DNA of 64,000 nucleotides from Prinia subflava (Eukaryota; Chordata; Aves; Passeriformes; Cisticolidae), in contig NC_086247.1 of assembly GCF_021018805.1 (NCBI RefSeq), forward strand, positions 142,658,102-142,722,101, given 5' to 3'. The notes beneath the pieces are model-generated. The model had not been told where the DNA came from, did not search any database, and saw only the letters and a program-made list of their open reading frames with translations. Every line of letters starts with the position of its first letter. Positions within the stretch are counted from its first letter, which is position 1. Position numbers and translations under genes: made by a program. Positions 37,861-51,500 of the stretch are shown here, one piece after another.

Positions 37861-39708
37861 TTTTAGCAATTCAGTTAAATAAACTGAAAATCTCTCCATT
37901 GATGTAGCTTCACTTGTACCCTTGCCTTTTATGTTTTATGTATGTTTGTGTGCTTGTAATGGTAGTCTTCCACACAATATTCTGAACACTAATTTAACAG
38001 CAATGTCACTTAGAAAGCTATGATCCTTGTCTCAGAGCATTCAGGGATGTGTACAATTACATCTCAGTGACTAAATGTCACAGACACAGTGAAAAGAGTG
38101 AGGCAAAGAAATCATTCATAAGGATACCCTGATTGAAGCAAAACAACTTTTCCTGTAATGGAAGAGTTTATAGCAATGAAATAATGTTTTAAAATTGAAA
38201 TAACTCTACCTGCATGCAGGAAAATGTCTTCAATATTGTGAAAAAGAGAGGAAAGCAAGGACATCTCTAAAAGGAGGAAGCCAGTGCCATTGTTTTGGAG
38301 AAACAGCAGGGTTGAAGGTCAGCCTAAACTGTGACAGTCTCCCATGAATCTGGAGGTGACAGTGCCAGAGTACAATTACCTGTCACTAACAGTTTTAAGC
38401 ATGGCCAAGGCCTGTGCTGTAAAACTTCCTGGAGACCAGTTAGATTGTGTAGAAGTAATCACTCAAATAGAATATCCAGGTGCTCTTAATTTAAGGTGTG
38501 ATCCCTCAGGCCCCTTTTTCTGGAGTAAATCTTAGTGAGAGTCTTACTGAATCTCTGTCACCAGCCCTTACCTGGATGCCAAGAATTGATCATAATGGTA
38601 CCTCAAAAGAAGACAATAGTTTTTAATATATTGTGGTGTTAACCCATGCTGACAAGGAGGAAGAATGGGCCAGTAAGTAATCAGAAAAATATTTTTTATT
38701 CATTATTATTTTCACACTTAAGAAACTTTTTTGACTGACATATTTAATTTTTAATTCATATGAATTCCTTGCCAGATTTTGTGTTGAATAGAAGACAGAA
38801 GTTCATTCTCAATGAACTTATCAAATTCTGGTTTCAATTGCTAATGAAAATTGTTAAATGCTTTAAAAGTGCACATGTGTAAGGTCCCTCTCTTGCCCTG
38901 GGAATAACTCTTTCCTTGCTTCTCAATACAGTGAGTATGGGTATCCAGCAATTTTGAAGTGTTCCTCAAAGTGAGAGCACAGAAAATTTTAGGCCAGTCT
39001 GACCAAGAGAGCAGATGCATGAATCTTAGAGAAAATTAATAGTCCTACGTCTCCAATTCTTTAGTGTAGGCCAGCTGCCCCAGGGCACACCAAGAGCTCC
39101 AGGAAATCTCATCCTATGTATTTGGAAGAAGCACTGCTAAAGAAAAGAAATTTGGCATTTTAAGGGCTGAAACAGGAAAACAAATACTGGTGAATATATA
39201 TTTCAAGAAAGAAAAGCTCATACTAAGCCAGGGCAGTAAGATCAATGGATGGCTGGAAGATGGACTTTAAATGGAGAACAGAAAAATGAATAACTTTCAA
39301 TATCAATTGTCTTCCATCAATATGTCAATAAATGCTTCCAATTCAAAACTGAAATGGCAGGCTTCTGTGGATTAGCTATTACTAACATACAATAGAAAAC
39401 AGCAAATAAGCAGAAAGTGTCTGTGGAAACTAAGATTGAAACATTAAGTGACATTGAGTTTTGTCACTCAATATTTTTGACAGTTTTTGAGTATATTGCC
39501 ATTGTTCCTACAAGAACCATGGACCAGCACACCACTGTGCAAATTGTCATTCAGGTTTGCTGTAGAAAACCTCTGAAAAGCTGACTAGTTGCAGTGTTTG
39601 CAGTGCTTCATTTGTGTGTTGTTTCAGTACACATCTTTCTCTGTGGACTCTGTATGAATTTACTACGATATTTCAAACATTCATGGCAGAAGTTCATGCA
39701 AAGGATCA

Positions 39709-39741
39709 AGGACTCATACAATAGTTTTGGTTGGAAAGAAG
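39709..39741 (-). mobile_element. Minimal CR1 3' terminus remnant
   Basis: The plus strand reads 'gactcatacaatagttttgg' followed by 'ttggaaagaagc', close to the reverse complement of the CR1 terminus (gaatcatagaatggtttgggttggaaaggac). Only about 30 bases are recognisable, so it could be chance similarity. Confidence 0.45.
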
Positions 39742-41124
39742 CACATGTGGATTTAAGTAAAGGTCTAAGATTTTACCCAGTTTAATGAATTACCCTTTCA
39801 TTACCAGTGAGAAGACTTGAAATACTCCTAATTATAATCATTATCCTTTAATTCAGTGTAGTGCAGTAAGTACCCAAAACTACTGGCTTTGGCATAGTCT
39901 TCATACATGCAAAAGACCAATAGAAAATGGCGACAGAAATCTGATTATAAAATCAAGATAATCTTTACAGACCTCCACAATTACAAACAGTTTTTAAAAC
40001 ATCTTATGGGTGTCAATTCAGTTTAAGATATTTACAAAGTAACGTTTTTGTAAAGCCATTTGTCTTGAATTAATCTCCTGACAATGGAAGATGGGAGGGG
40101 AGTAAAAAGGAATGGTGAGGGAGTTGCTAATTCTATTGGCCAGCAAATTAGTCATGAAAAGTCAAGTTACAGGAAGGAATGAAGATCCATTTAGAGTATA
40201 ATTAAATATCCCATTTAACAAATCAAGCACATATAATACCAACGAAAGGAAGCAGGAAATGCTTAGTACAAAATATGCTGAATGAAATGGAGATTCCTTT
40301 GATGTGAAGAAATGAAACAGATTTCTGAAATCGCATTATCTTTGTCTGAAAAGAAAAGGCCTTCTCCTCAGCACAGTGAAATGTAAGAAATTTCAAGAGA
40401 GGATAACAACAAAGACTAGAATAAAACTAAAGTAAAGTCTATCTAAGGATATAACTGTGAAGGATTATAACATAAAGAGACAGTCCAGAGCTGCAGACTG
40501 TAATACATCTAAGAAGAATTGAAGATTCTTGTTTTCTCTTTGCTGGTGATTAAAGCTCATGAAAATAATACAAATAAAAAATGCAATGAAAAATACAAGT
40601 ATAAGGCAGGTAGAGATATAGTCGCAAAAAGAGTAAAGAATGGTTCAGAACTTCAAGGGTTTTTTAAATATTTGGGGGGGTTTGACTGAAATTATATTTC
40701 TAACCAATGTGAAATTTTCTGCCTACACATGTACAATAACATATATGTAAGTGTGTGATTATAAAAGGTAAATGCAGACTTTTGCATTGGTACATGTGGA
40801 AAATATACTTCTTTGTCAGTGTACAAAATTGCTAGATATTCCCTGTCTTCTGGGGCAGCTGTATTTTTCTACTCCTGCTGTGGTTATGAAATTAATTGTA
40901 GGATGTGCTGTGAGGTGTGTTTGTTTTGCCAGACATTTGAGAAGAGTTGTTATTCTGTTGTTTTTTTTCTTACTTAATCTGACTGTGGTGTTGCCTGAGA
41001 TCTAAAAATGTCTTCATGAATAACTTTTCCCAGAGGTCAACAAAAAATCCTCCTCAGGCTGAATCTTGTCTCTTACAGAAGATGTCTTCTGGAAATATAT
41101 TCTACAATGGATCTAGGAGTTTGG
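39742..41124. other. Single-copy non-coding DNA
   Basis: Nothing recognisable apart from a G7 run near 40673-40680. Confidence 0.6.
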
Positions 41125-41225
41125 TTTTCCTTGTCTGTCTTTTTGTCCTTTTTTCTTTCTTTTTCTCTTTCTCTCTCTCTCTTTTGCTCTCTCTCTGTCT
41201 TTTCTCTCCCTCTTTCTCTCTTTTA
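41125..41225 (+). repeat. Polypyrimidine C/T tract
   Basis: About 100 bases of almost pure C and T with only a few G, including a (CT)n core at 41165-41182. The complementary strand is polypurine. An open frame of Phe/Leu/Ser-rich composition over it (41016-41228) is an artefact. Confidence 0.9.
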
Positions 41226-42647
41226 TGAAATAATCAGAGTTTAATGACTTCCTAAGCATGTTGCAAAAGACAAAATAATTAACCACTGTGAAAATTCAAA
41301 TGTCAGGGCAGCAGGTATTTATTCCTAAAGAAAAGTCAGAATAGGATATTGAAGGAGAGCAGTAATTTGCTGAACAAGTATTAAAATTATGATGATTGGT
41401 CAATTATTTTCCAAAGAGCAGCTGTACCTTCCAGTCTTGAAATTTGATGTCAGTGTGATACCTTTTTTCAGACAGACTAAATTAACATTTCCAGGGCAAG
41501 GAAGGAATAACAAGAAACTTTCTGGTGTTAAAAAAATCTGAAAGTCTTTCTTAAGTGATTTCTAGAGGTTTTTAAAATATTAATTTGAATAATGTTTAAA
41601 TGTCTTAATAGCTTTTCTTTGTCCAAATATCATTTCCTAAAAGCTTCTCAGAAAATATGGGTTTGATCTTGTCACAAGTTCAAAATGTGCTCTGTGTATT
41701 GTGGTCTATCTTCCCTGATTAAAACTGAAGTAAGCCACCTTCTTTCAGACCTAAACATATCAAATTCAGAACATAATAGAAACAAAATATCACTCAGCCT
41801 AAATTAAACTTCATTTAAAGCCTGTGAACAATATGACTGCATCATCTGTTTAGAAAGATGTTTCAATTTTTCTTCACTCACTGCATGAGGTTACATAATA
41901 ATCAAATTTACTGTAAATGTTCACTTCATTACCTGAATTATAATGAACTTCCTTTCATTCTTTATGAAGGTTATTTTGCAGTTCCTAGGTTTTTTTAAAT
42001 CATACTGCTTTGAGTCATCATAAAATTTAATATATTTGATAAAAAAAAAATATTCAGAGCACATTCTTCTCAATTTAACCAAATTGCCTAAAAGGAGCAA
42101 ATTCCCATCCATGCTCCCAATTGCTTTTCTCCTTTCCAATATTAGAGAATCAGCTTCACTTTGTTAGGGCACAGCATTTCCAGCAGATATGAACTCACGG
42201 TTTTATTCCTGGCTTTCCAGAATCCACATGCTAGTATATGGCACAGCACTAAATTTCATAAATCACAATACTGTCTTTGGAATATGTGTGGAAGGAGATT
42301 TTCCTTAATGGGAACAGACAAACCCTTTAGGCACAAGATATACTTTTTAAAGGAGATTATTTCTGATTGTTTTTAAGTTCTTCTCTCAAACTTTCCTGAG
42401 CCTAAGACATCCTTTTTGTGCTCTTAGTTCCTGGAAAAATTATCTTGTATTTGAAATGCCCTTTTGTACACTTTTACAATTGCAGGATTGGAATCAAATT
42501 ATGTGTATTGCAGCTAAGAGGAGAGAACTTAATCATGAGACATGAGTGCAGACGGTGAAATAAACAGGAATCCAAGATATGCCAAGGTATTTGCACAATA
42601 TGATCGCAGATTGAGACATTTATTTAAATTTTTATTTTTTTAAAACA
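41226..42647. other. Single-copy non-coding DNA
   Basis: No feature was recognised. Confidence 0.6.
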
Positions 42648-42673
42648 CCCCCCCACACACACATACACACACA
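42648..42673. repeat. C7 run and (CA)n microsatellite
   Basis: A run of seven C (42648-42654) followed by about ten CA units with one interruption (catacaca). An A-rich, C-containing stretch follows to about 42705. Confidence 0.9.
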
Positions 42674-42949
42674 GAAAAAAGAAACCAAACAAAAAACCTA
42701 ACTAAAAATTGTTTCTGTTTTGGAACTTCTAGAATACAGTTCCAATGAGCACATTCCACTCTGTATCTCTTGCTTTTTGCTTATATGTGCATCTATCTAT
42801 CTATGAGATGAATTTCTTAGACATTTGCATCATGAGAGGTTCAATTTTACATTGAAATCTTAAACAGAAGTATTTTAAAATGTTCTCTTTTTTTTTTTTT
42901 TCTTTTCTCAAAAATTTTTAAACAATGACTGGCATTAGTTTAATATATA

Positions 42950-43318
42950 TCACAGAATCACTCAGTTGGAAGAGACTTCCAAAGTCATCAAGTCCGACCC
43001 AGCCCTAACACCTCAATTAAACCATGGCACTGAGTGCCACATCCAGTCTTTTTTAAACACATCCAGGGATGGTGGAGACTCCACCTCCCTGGGCAGGCCA
43101 TTCCAGTACTTTATCACTCTTTCCATGAAAAACTTTTTCCTAAATTCCTAAAACTTTTCCCTAAAAACTTTTTCCTATATTTCCTTTGGCACAGCTTAAC
43201 TGTGTCCTCTTGTGCTGTCAGCTGCTGCCTGGAGAAAGAGACCAACCCCACCCGGCTACAGCCACGTTTCAGGGAGTTGTACAGAGTGATAAGGTCACCT
43301 CTGAGCCTGCTTTTCCAT
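42950..43318 (-). mobile_element. CR1-family LINE fragment, 3' end at left
   Basis: The plus strand reads 'cacagaatcactcagttgga', 'agagacttccaaagtcatca', 'agtccgacccagccctaaca', then 'ccatggcactgagtgccaca', 'atccagggatggtggagact', 'ccacctccctgggcaggcca' and later 'gtgtcctcttgtgctgtcag'. This is the reverse complement of the CR1 3' region, so the element is on the minus strand and 5'-truncated at about 43318. A local duplication is present: the 15-mer aaaaactttttccta occurs at 43128-43142 and again at 43163-43177. It is fairly well preserved but has no coding capacity. Confidence 0.93.
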
Positions 43319-46300
43319 ATTATTGATGATATTTCAATACTTCATGGATATTACTCTGTTTATAACAGCTCTTCATGGGTTTTAATCCAGCTATTTCATG
43401 AGTTTTAATCCAGATAGTAGGACTTTCATTGAAATTCACAATGTTTTCCAATTTCTAATTAGAAATAATAAAGAAAAATAAATTATTATTCTTAATTCTT
43501 GAATTAAACCACTTTGAAAGAAAGAACTTCAGTAAAACTACAAACAGGAACATCAACTTCATGGGCCAAGCTTATCTGCAGTTTACAGGTTTTTCATGTT
43601 AACATCTAGCACTTGACAGGTTGGAAATTTGACAAAGTATTGAGCTTAAACATATAGGATGTAAGTTAATTTAAAAAATAGTATAGGAGAAAGGGATATT
43701 ACATGGAGAAAAACAGAACAGGAAGGTAATAATGAGATTTTCAGGTTTTGACCATCATAGATTCATGGAGAGACAAGAGTCTTTAAGAGCTGTGACAATA
43801 GCTGGACTGTAATAACCATGGAATAAAATACAGTGGTGGTTATTCGGCCCTTAATAGGATTCTACTTTTGTGAAACATGCTGGGAGATTTAGAATAGGCT
43901 ACAAAGAAAGACAGAATGACACAAATTGGATTTAGCTACTAGTTTCATATGAATTTATGGGAACAATAAAGCAGGTGGAGTCACACTTGACAGTTTTAGG
44001 GGATTGAAACAAGGGAGTTCCAAGGCAAAAGCTATATAAAACACACAGTTGGAAGGACAAAGTTCACAAAACAACAACAGAAAAATGTGCACATTCCAAA
44101 AGGAAATTGCACCCTTTAATATTGCATTTTTCTTAAAGGCATTTACAGATTTCTTTTCTTACACAACAGGTTAGTATTATTACCATTTTTTGTAAATAAA
44201 TTGACCACTAAACTCTATCAATTTTTTGAACACTGCTTTATCACTCACTGTTGTTTGTTGATATTTTATAATACTGATAAAATGAGACATCATGACATTG
44301 ACATGTGTTTATTATTTTACTGTAATAAGCATGATAAAATAATTAGGAAATTTGTTATGTAGAGTAAATAAAGAAAAAGCCACAAGCAAAGAAACCAATA
44401 GCTATTTCTTTATTATACTTTTTTTTTAATAAAATGAGCTAATACATTTCATTGTAATTTACCACAAGGCATCCAACAGAATGCCTAATGGACCATGGGG
44501 AAATAACAGTAAGTAGGTGGTAACGATCAGTGTAGACAAGAATCAAAAATGTGTGAGGAAGTCTAAGATTTTACCAGATGATATTTTTCTAAACTTAAAA
44601 GTAAACAATGACTTATGAAACCTCTGGAAGGTATTAGTATTAAATTCAGCATTTTCTAGCATAAATATTGAATACTAAAAATAAAGTAGAAGAGATTAGA
44701 AATTTTGGAAGATTATGTACAAAGCAGCTTTTGCTGCTACAGAATTACTGCTTCCTCCTTTACTATGCTGTATTCTTTGAAACCTCCAGCTGTTATTGAG
44801 TGGACTGAGCAGCAACACAACAGTATCATACAAAATCCAGAATCCACATTTTTACCAACATTTTTGCATGAAAGTCCTTCTGACCAGCTTATGGCAAAAA
44901 TTATGCAGGAAAGCTTATTTTAAAAAAGTAGAGAAGGGTAGAGGAGAAAACAGGTATAAAAAAGCTGTTGGTTGAACTATTAGAACATGAGCTTAAATGA
45001 CAACGTACTGATTAATGTGTATGGGACTACAACAGTACAGGGATCTTGCACTTAATATAAATGTACAAAGAAAAGTGAATATTTCATGGGGCATTCTAAT
45101 ACTCCAGTTCTAACTTTTAACTCAGTATAACTTATAAATTTCCTTCTTTAACTGAGGAAATGAATATATATGTGTCTGTGCATGTGAAAAGAGACATGGA
45201 AGAGATATCTTTTGATATTGAGTAGGTGGCTATGGGCATTTTATAATTATGAAATCCATTCACACTGGAAAGGTCAAAGCATTTCCATATCTTCCTCCTG
45301 TCTTATATTCATATTGTTTGTGCTAATGATTTGATACATTTTCAAGTCCTGACAGGAATAGTAAATGTCCAATAAAAAGTTCATTATACATCTAAAATTA
45401 TATTCTTCGAGTATTTTAAGGTAGAAAAAGTCTACTTCTTCCAAATTGTCTCATTACAACTATCTCAAAACCTTCCCTAACCCTGATGCATTTCAACAAT
45501 TGTATTAATGATGAAAAGCATGAAATCTGGTAGCTTTGGACACCTTTTGACTTGACTCAAGATTGTTAAATAATTCATTCCTGGCTGTCCCAATTTGTTT
45601 CCTGCTTTTAAGTTACACATGGGATTTAACTGGGGTTTGTAGCTATTTCCTGCTTAATGACAAGTTACTCAGTGGGAAGGTTTTTCCAGGCCCTTACAAT
45701 TTCACCACAGGTATACATCTGGGTGATTAGCAGAAGAAAGGCATGATTGAGCCAAGATATTTGCATGAGTAGATGGGAACCCATGAGGCAAACTGAACAG
45801 CTCCATTAGCTAAAGCCATTTAAAAAATACAGATCACAAGCAAGAATACATTGTGTGCAAGGATTCCAAGGCAGCCAGGTGTTGTCATGTGGAAGGCAAA
45901 GATTAGGGGTGTTAAGCAGTGCAGGCTATGTTTGTAGATTTGATGACGAGTAGACCTTAAAACCTGCAGCTGTTGGCAATGCCTGAGAAAAAGAAAACCC
46001 TGGAGGCTACACAAGGGCCATGCATGGTGTGTTTGACAGGTTTGATATTTATTGTTTTTAATTTCATGAGCACGGGACTGCCTTTTCTTTTATTGTCTTT
46101 CCTGACAGATGTGATATATTGGCTCTGTATGGGCAGATATTCAGAAAATTAGCATAGTCACTGCAGTGCTGAGCACTGCAAGGTTTCTGATGCAGCAGCT
46201 GAACTTCTTGAGTAGGATAAAGAAAGTTTCCAATGTTCTGGTACATTGAACAGATAAGCATGTATTTGACAGGGATTCCTCAAAGGCTGAAAATATCCAT

Positions 46301-48280
46301 AAAAAAAAGCAAACCTGAAGGTCTGCTTCCTTATAGTTGAAAAGCTGAATGTAGCAGGAAACATATTGATGAAGAATAGACAAAAAATTGCACAAAACCC
46401 CTCTTTTCCCTAAATCTAAATTCCCAGTTTCTTTTTCTTGTTTTCCACCCTTGGAAAATGAAATAATGAATTAAATTTTGATAAAATCTTCTGTAATCTA
46501 TCCTTTGTGTCTAGAAATCAAAATTATATTCACTGTACTGATAAAAAAGCTATAATTATGAAGTATGTGTACTTGTAAAGGCAGTAAATCTTTGGGGCAG
46601 AAAATATTTGAAAGCCTTAATAACAAGGAATTTCATAAGCCCATGGCTAAAGCTATGATTTTCATTGACAGTCAAGCAAGACTGAATCTGTGTTTTAGTA
46701 TATATTTGTTTCTTCCATGTGGAAATTGACTTCCGTGGCTGAAGTTTGATTTTCTTTTTCTCTACACTAAATTGCACACTATGAATAATGCCATTATGAA
46801 CCTGTGTGCAAACTTAGATCACACATTCCATGCACTTTCCTTCCTAGTTACTCCAGTTGCTTTACAGGTGAGTGAATCCATATCTAAGGCTGAAGAAATC
46901 TTTTCCTCCCTTTTAAGTGAGTGGTTGTGAGGCAGGGCTCAAATTTTTTACTCCTTAGGAGGAGCAGCTCTGGAAGCCAGAACAACCCTGGATTCAACAA
47001 GAAACTTCAGCAGTGTCAAATGGGCTTAAGTGCACAAAAATGAAAGTATGAGTAAAATGTGGTTTGTATTCAACGTCCTTTGAGAGGAACTTTGCACACT
47101 TAGGTTTAATAATCAAAGCTGACTGAAATTATTGTGATATACAGGAAATTTGCCAAATACAAGGGAAGAGGGCAATGGAGGTATTAATAATCCAACTCCA
47201 GTCAGCAAGTAGTCTAAGCAGATAATAAAGGTGTGTGGAATTTCTGAGAACAAAAGGATCTTTTCCCACAGCTCTATTATAATTTTAAAAGGATGTTAAT
47301 AGAATGAAGAGAGCTTAGAGAAAAGCTGTGACTAAAGGACTGTGTAATTTGCCTCTATTTTAAAATAAGGAAGGATCTCTGGCTGTTTATCTTACCAAGG
47401 AGAAGGTTAAAGGGTGCACTTCCTATGCAGGAGAAGAAAACTGATAATAGAGGGATCTTCAATCTACTTTACACAGACAAAATGAGATCGAGAATGAAGT
47501 CTGGCAAGTGAACACGAGAATGTTAATGCAGTTTTTAGTGAACATAGGTAACTGCATGAAAAACTTTGGGAGAATTTTGGTCAGCTCCATGCTAGCAGCA
47601 ATAGAAACAGGGTATTTTTCTCAAGTACCTGCTTTATACTTGTGGGAAGTGGGAGTGGGAAGTGTTCTGGGAAAATGTGTGACCTGATGTGGAAAATTTC
47701 AAACTGGAATCAATGTGGTCTCTACCAGATTTTTAATCTACAGCTGTATATTGTGTAGTGCCACGCTTGTTTTGTCATTGCTTTTAGTGAGTCAAGATCT
47801 TCATTCTAGATTATCTGTGTTAATTTTTTCTATATTGTAGATTCTGTAGACTCGAGATTCTGAAATTTGTACATAGATTTGTTCCTGATAGTTGAGCCAC
47901 AGATAAAAGAAATAAAATACTGAATAAAATAGCTGAATTAAACTAAGGGTGGCTTTACTATTACAGAGACAACAGATCATGAAACAGACCAGCAGAGCAT
48001 TTTTATTAGATATTTTAAAGTGCAAACTCACAGGAAGTCATAGGTGCTGAGATTAACATGAATTTCTAGATAAAGATTTTACTACTTTTAACAGAATAGA
48101 CACCTCATGAACCACTCTTCTCTGGAGTGAATTAATTATTGATCAGTTGTGTTCAAATCTTTGGTGAACTAGCAAAACAATTTTTGAAGTTTACTGGAAA
48201 ATAATCTTTTCTATTCAGAAACCATCTGACAATAAATTAATCTAGGGAGCCCCTTCAAGCTGCAATTCCTCACATTATAA
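43319..48280. other. Single-copy AT-rich non-coding DNA
   Basis: No gene or transposon was recognised. Overlapping minus-strand open frames between 45820 and 46395 have no known motif. Confidence 0.6.
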
Positions 48281-48318
48281 GCCATTTCCAGGCTGCAAAG
48301 CCATTTCCAGGCTGCAAT
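48281..48318. repeat. 19 bp tandem duplication
   Basis: Two adjacent 19-base units starting gccatttccaggctgcaa (48281-48299 and 48300-48318) differ only at their last base. A flanking 12-mer, gctgcaattcct, is also present at 48259-48270 and 48311-48322, so the duplication is embedded in a slightly larger local rearrangement. Confidence 0.9.
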
Positions 48319-48462
48319 TCCTAATACTGTTATCAGTATTTTTACCTAAGTTTAATACAACAGCATGTACCTTTAGCAAAATTGAAGCTGAAATGAGAAC
48401 TTGGCCTTTCCAGACCAAAGATATCCTCATGACTTCCATGCTTAACTGAGCAATTAAAAACA

Positions 48463-48577
48463 TTGGGGTTTTTTTGGTGGTTTGTTTGGGGTTTTTTTGT
48501 TTGTTTGTTTTTGTTTGGGTTTCTTTTTGTGGGGTCTTTTGGGTTTTGTTTTTTTTTTTAGTTTTTTTTTTTTTTAA
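48463..48577 (+). repeat. T/G-rich low-complexity tract
   Basis: About 115 bases composed nearly only of T and G on the plus strand, with G3-G4 runs separated by T runs, ending in a long T run with one AG. Same composition and orientation as the tracts at 14810 and 15311. The Lys/Thr/Pro-rich minus-strand open frame over it (48275-48592) is an artefact. Confidence 0.9.
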
Positions 48578-51500
48578 TTTACCTCTGTGCAACTCAGGAT
48601 TATATCATACATTCACAAGTTCATTTTTTAAATTAAATGTCACTAAGATGTGAAGGTGTCTTTTCCATTTTATTCACATTAAGAAGTTAATGTAATCATA
48701 TAAACTTTCAACTGCAATACAGAAATTTTACTTTCTAAACTTTATTTAAAGAATGAGCACCTAATGTGCGGGTGACTGTGTGTGTGCTCACGGGTGTACA
48801 TGTGAGTGTTTATGCACACAAACCCTCAGAGAGATGCAGGTAATTTGGCTTTTGGGATTTGCTCTGCAATGCATATGCTGTGGTAGATGCACTGTATATT
48901 TATATTTGTGAGAATGTGGTATGGTCTAGAGTCTGTAGTGTCAAAGTGGGTCTTGTTTTCTTCCCACTCTGCCAGGTTCATTTAAGGGCCCCTGAGGAAA
49001 TTTTCCCTGCTGAAAGCTGATAGTCATGTCTTAATTTGCCACTAATAAGAAATATTTAAAATATCTTGAAGAAAGAAGGAGAAATAGTCATTAGGTTCTG
49101 TTCATATTCCAGATGTTGAGTCTTACACATTCTGTTAGCCAGTCCTTCCCACTAGGCCATTACTACTGGATAACAGTCCAATGATAATCACAAAACCCAG
49201 TGTGTAATCATTGTGATTGTGGTTCCTTGTGTCTTGTGTCACTGGCCTTCACAATGTATTTATATGTAGAGCTTAATTTGAGATATTTACACATTTATTT
49301 CTAATGTAATGTAGCATAATGTACATAACATAATGCCTAAAACTGGGATCCTTCAGAACTGCTGGTAAAAATAATTACAGTATTAATAACTTGTGAAAGT
49401 AAATATGGATTGGGTTTTTTCTTTTATTAGATGCTACGGATGCTGGGGTGAAAGATGTGTGCTCTTTGAAAGAGTTTATCCTTGTCATAAATTGTCAACA
49501 AGGTGACTGTAGATGGACTTGATCTTCTCTTTACTAGAACAAAAACAAATCTCCGGCCTGGAAGATGTAGTTGCCAGAAGATCTCACTTCAGCTGGGGAA
49601 TTTGAAGCTCATAAATCAACAAATTCTTATTTTCAATACTGAGGCAGCAAGAATGATCATATGAAAAGAAAATGGTAATGTCACTGACAGCTTTAACTGT
49701 TATAATTATTCTTTTATGGGTCTGCTAGTTGGATTCATTTTTTTCCCCAACTTAGTTACAACTGATCAAAATTATAGTAACAGACAGTGGTTTATGTCCT
49801 TGTTCAGTTGTGCTTAATGTTTCATAGCCTCAGAGGGGGATACAATTTCAAGTTACTGCCAGGTCATACCTGAGCCAATTCCTAAAGATGTGATTGGTTA
49901 TCTTTGGTGTGTTTAGCTCCTAATGTCATTTGGAGATCCTTTTTCCATAATATGATTAACTCACCATCTAGCCTATATTATTTTCTGTACAAATGCTTAT
50001 AACACTCAATCTTGTTATGCAGGTTGGTATGCAAACAAAAAGTTTCAAGAAAATCAAGTGAATCTCAAAGCTCTGCAGCAAAAGTGAACAGAGTTGAAAT
50101 CAAGCAATTTCTAATTTTTAGCTAACATTTGCTTAAATATCTTTCACTGTTTGTGCAGCTCCAGTCAACAGGAGCCAATATCCTCATGTTGTCCTTAGCA
50201 TGCACAGCTGCACTAATCAGATCTTTCCTTGCTCTGCAATTCCTCTTTTTGCTTAGCCTAGCTGGGTTCTTCGTCAATACAGCTGATTGCTATGGTTACA
50301 GACTGCCTGCTGTATGTTAGGCCTGAAAAGGCTGTAAAAGAAAATATTTTACTCCAGATAGGTAAATATTAGCCTTTTCTTATTAGAATATTAAATACAT
50401 TTATTTAAACTTTGGTTGAAAATATTTTTGCAACAGCCACTGCACCAAGCATTTAACAATTAGACTTTTAAAAAACAGCAAGGCTTTGACACTGTGAAAT
50501 ATCTGTGTTTCTCTTTGTTTTCTATCATGACATGTGAAGAACGGTGTATAGCCAGGTGAATATAGAAGAATATGATATTTTCATCACTTTCTTTCAGGTC
50601 TATGTTATTGTTTCTTCGTATTTTGAAAGTATTTTTTTTCATTGGGATGGGAAAGCTGATTGATATCCATGTGTGCAACATGGACATTGTGTGGCAAGAG
50701 CTGGCAATAGAAATGAAAGAATATATCCAGACTTCACATTCCGTGCAAAATCAAGACCATAGTTGTCCATGATGTATCCTTGCTAAATATAGTTATTGCT
50801 TTACAACCCTGTTTATTGTTTCAATGTCCTTGCATTGCTACATGTAAATTTTTCAGCAAGGGAATTTGGTTCATGTCTAGAGGTGGGGAAAAGAAGATTA
50901 AAATGAGTAGAATGGTAGTTAAAATACTTCAGTCCTGTCAACTTCCCCAAGTCACTCACTGTCAAGAAAACACTGGAAACTGGTCCTCTTGTCCAGCCAA
51001 GCAACTCCTTTTTTAGGTACAAAATGAGAGCTGTGAAGATAGTTAGTAAAACATTTGAGAACTCTTTTATTGGGTCAACCCTGGCCAGGGGGATGAGCAA
51101 TAAAGTCTAAAAAATATTCACATTCATCTTCAAGTACACTGTGCTAGTTCATTTACAAACTGTCCTGATTGATGCACAGCTCAAATGACTTTCAAGTGAT
51201 ATTTCACTTTAGTCGATGTATTAATAGACATGGAATTTTTTCTGCTTGCAAAGTCTATAACTGTTTTTTTTCACTGGGAAACAGGCAAAAATTTTTAAGA
51301 TTTAACTCAAATTCTGGAATAAGGGGGAATTCCTAAAAATACTGGGATTCTTTTACTCAGGTTGTGTAGCCATGCTTTTGACATTAGTAATTTCATGGGA
51401 TTACATTGTTTTGTCAAGTAACAGTGATAAGTCATTATGACATATATAAAGGAAGCTGTTAATTTGAGGAGTTTAGGTTTAATTTTTAAGCTTGCCTTCG

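Larger units (their letters stand above)
30122..39708. other. Single-copy AT-rich non-coding DNA
   Basis: No gene was recognised. The interval holds a short perfect hairpin at 30616-30641 and a candidate conserved element at 37540-37860, both listed separately. Open frames such as 31767-32066, 33964-34260 and 35973-36338 on the minus strand have no recognisable domain and no codon pattern suggesting a gene. Confidence 0.6.

Noticed and set aside
41016..41228. Open frame ending in a Phe/Leu/Ser-rich tail like a membrane protein
   Set aside because: The tail is the translation of a polypyrimidine tract.
43740..43775. Possible CR1 terminus ('catcatagattcatgg')
   Set aside because: Too short, and the bases after it do not continue into CR1.
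46841..46866. Possible 20 bp microexon between a C/T tract with AG and CAG/gtgagt
   Set aside because: The donor matches the consensus well, but a 20-base exon without any neighbouring exon cannot be supported.
48275..48592. Minus-strand 105-codon open frame rich in Lys, Thr and Pro
   Set aside because: It reads through the T/G low-complexity tract; the rest has no motif.
50129..50320. 63-codon hydrophobic open frame preceded by a splice-acceptor-like sequence
   Set aside because: Short and unrecognised; no donor site or second exon supports it, and hydrophobic frames are common in T-rich DNA.
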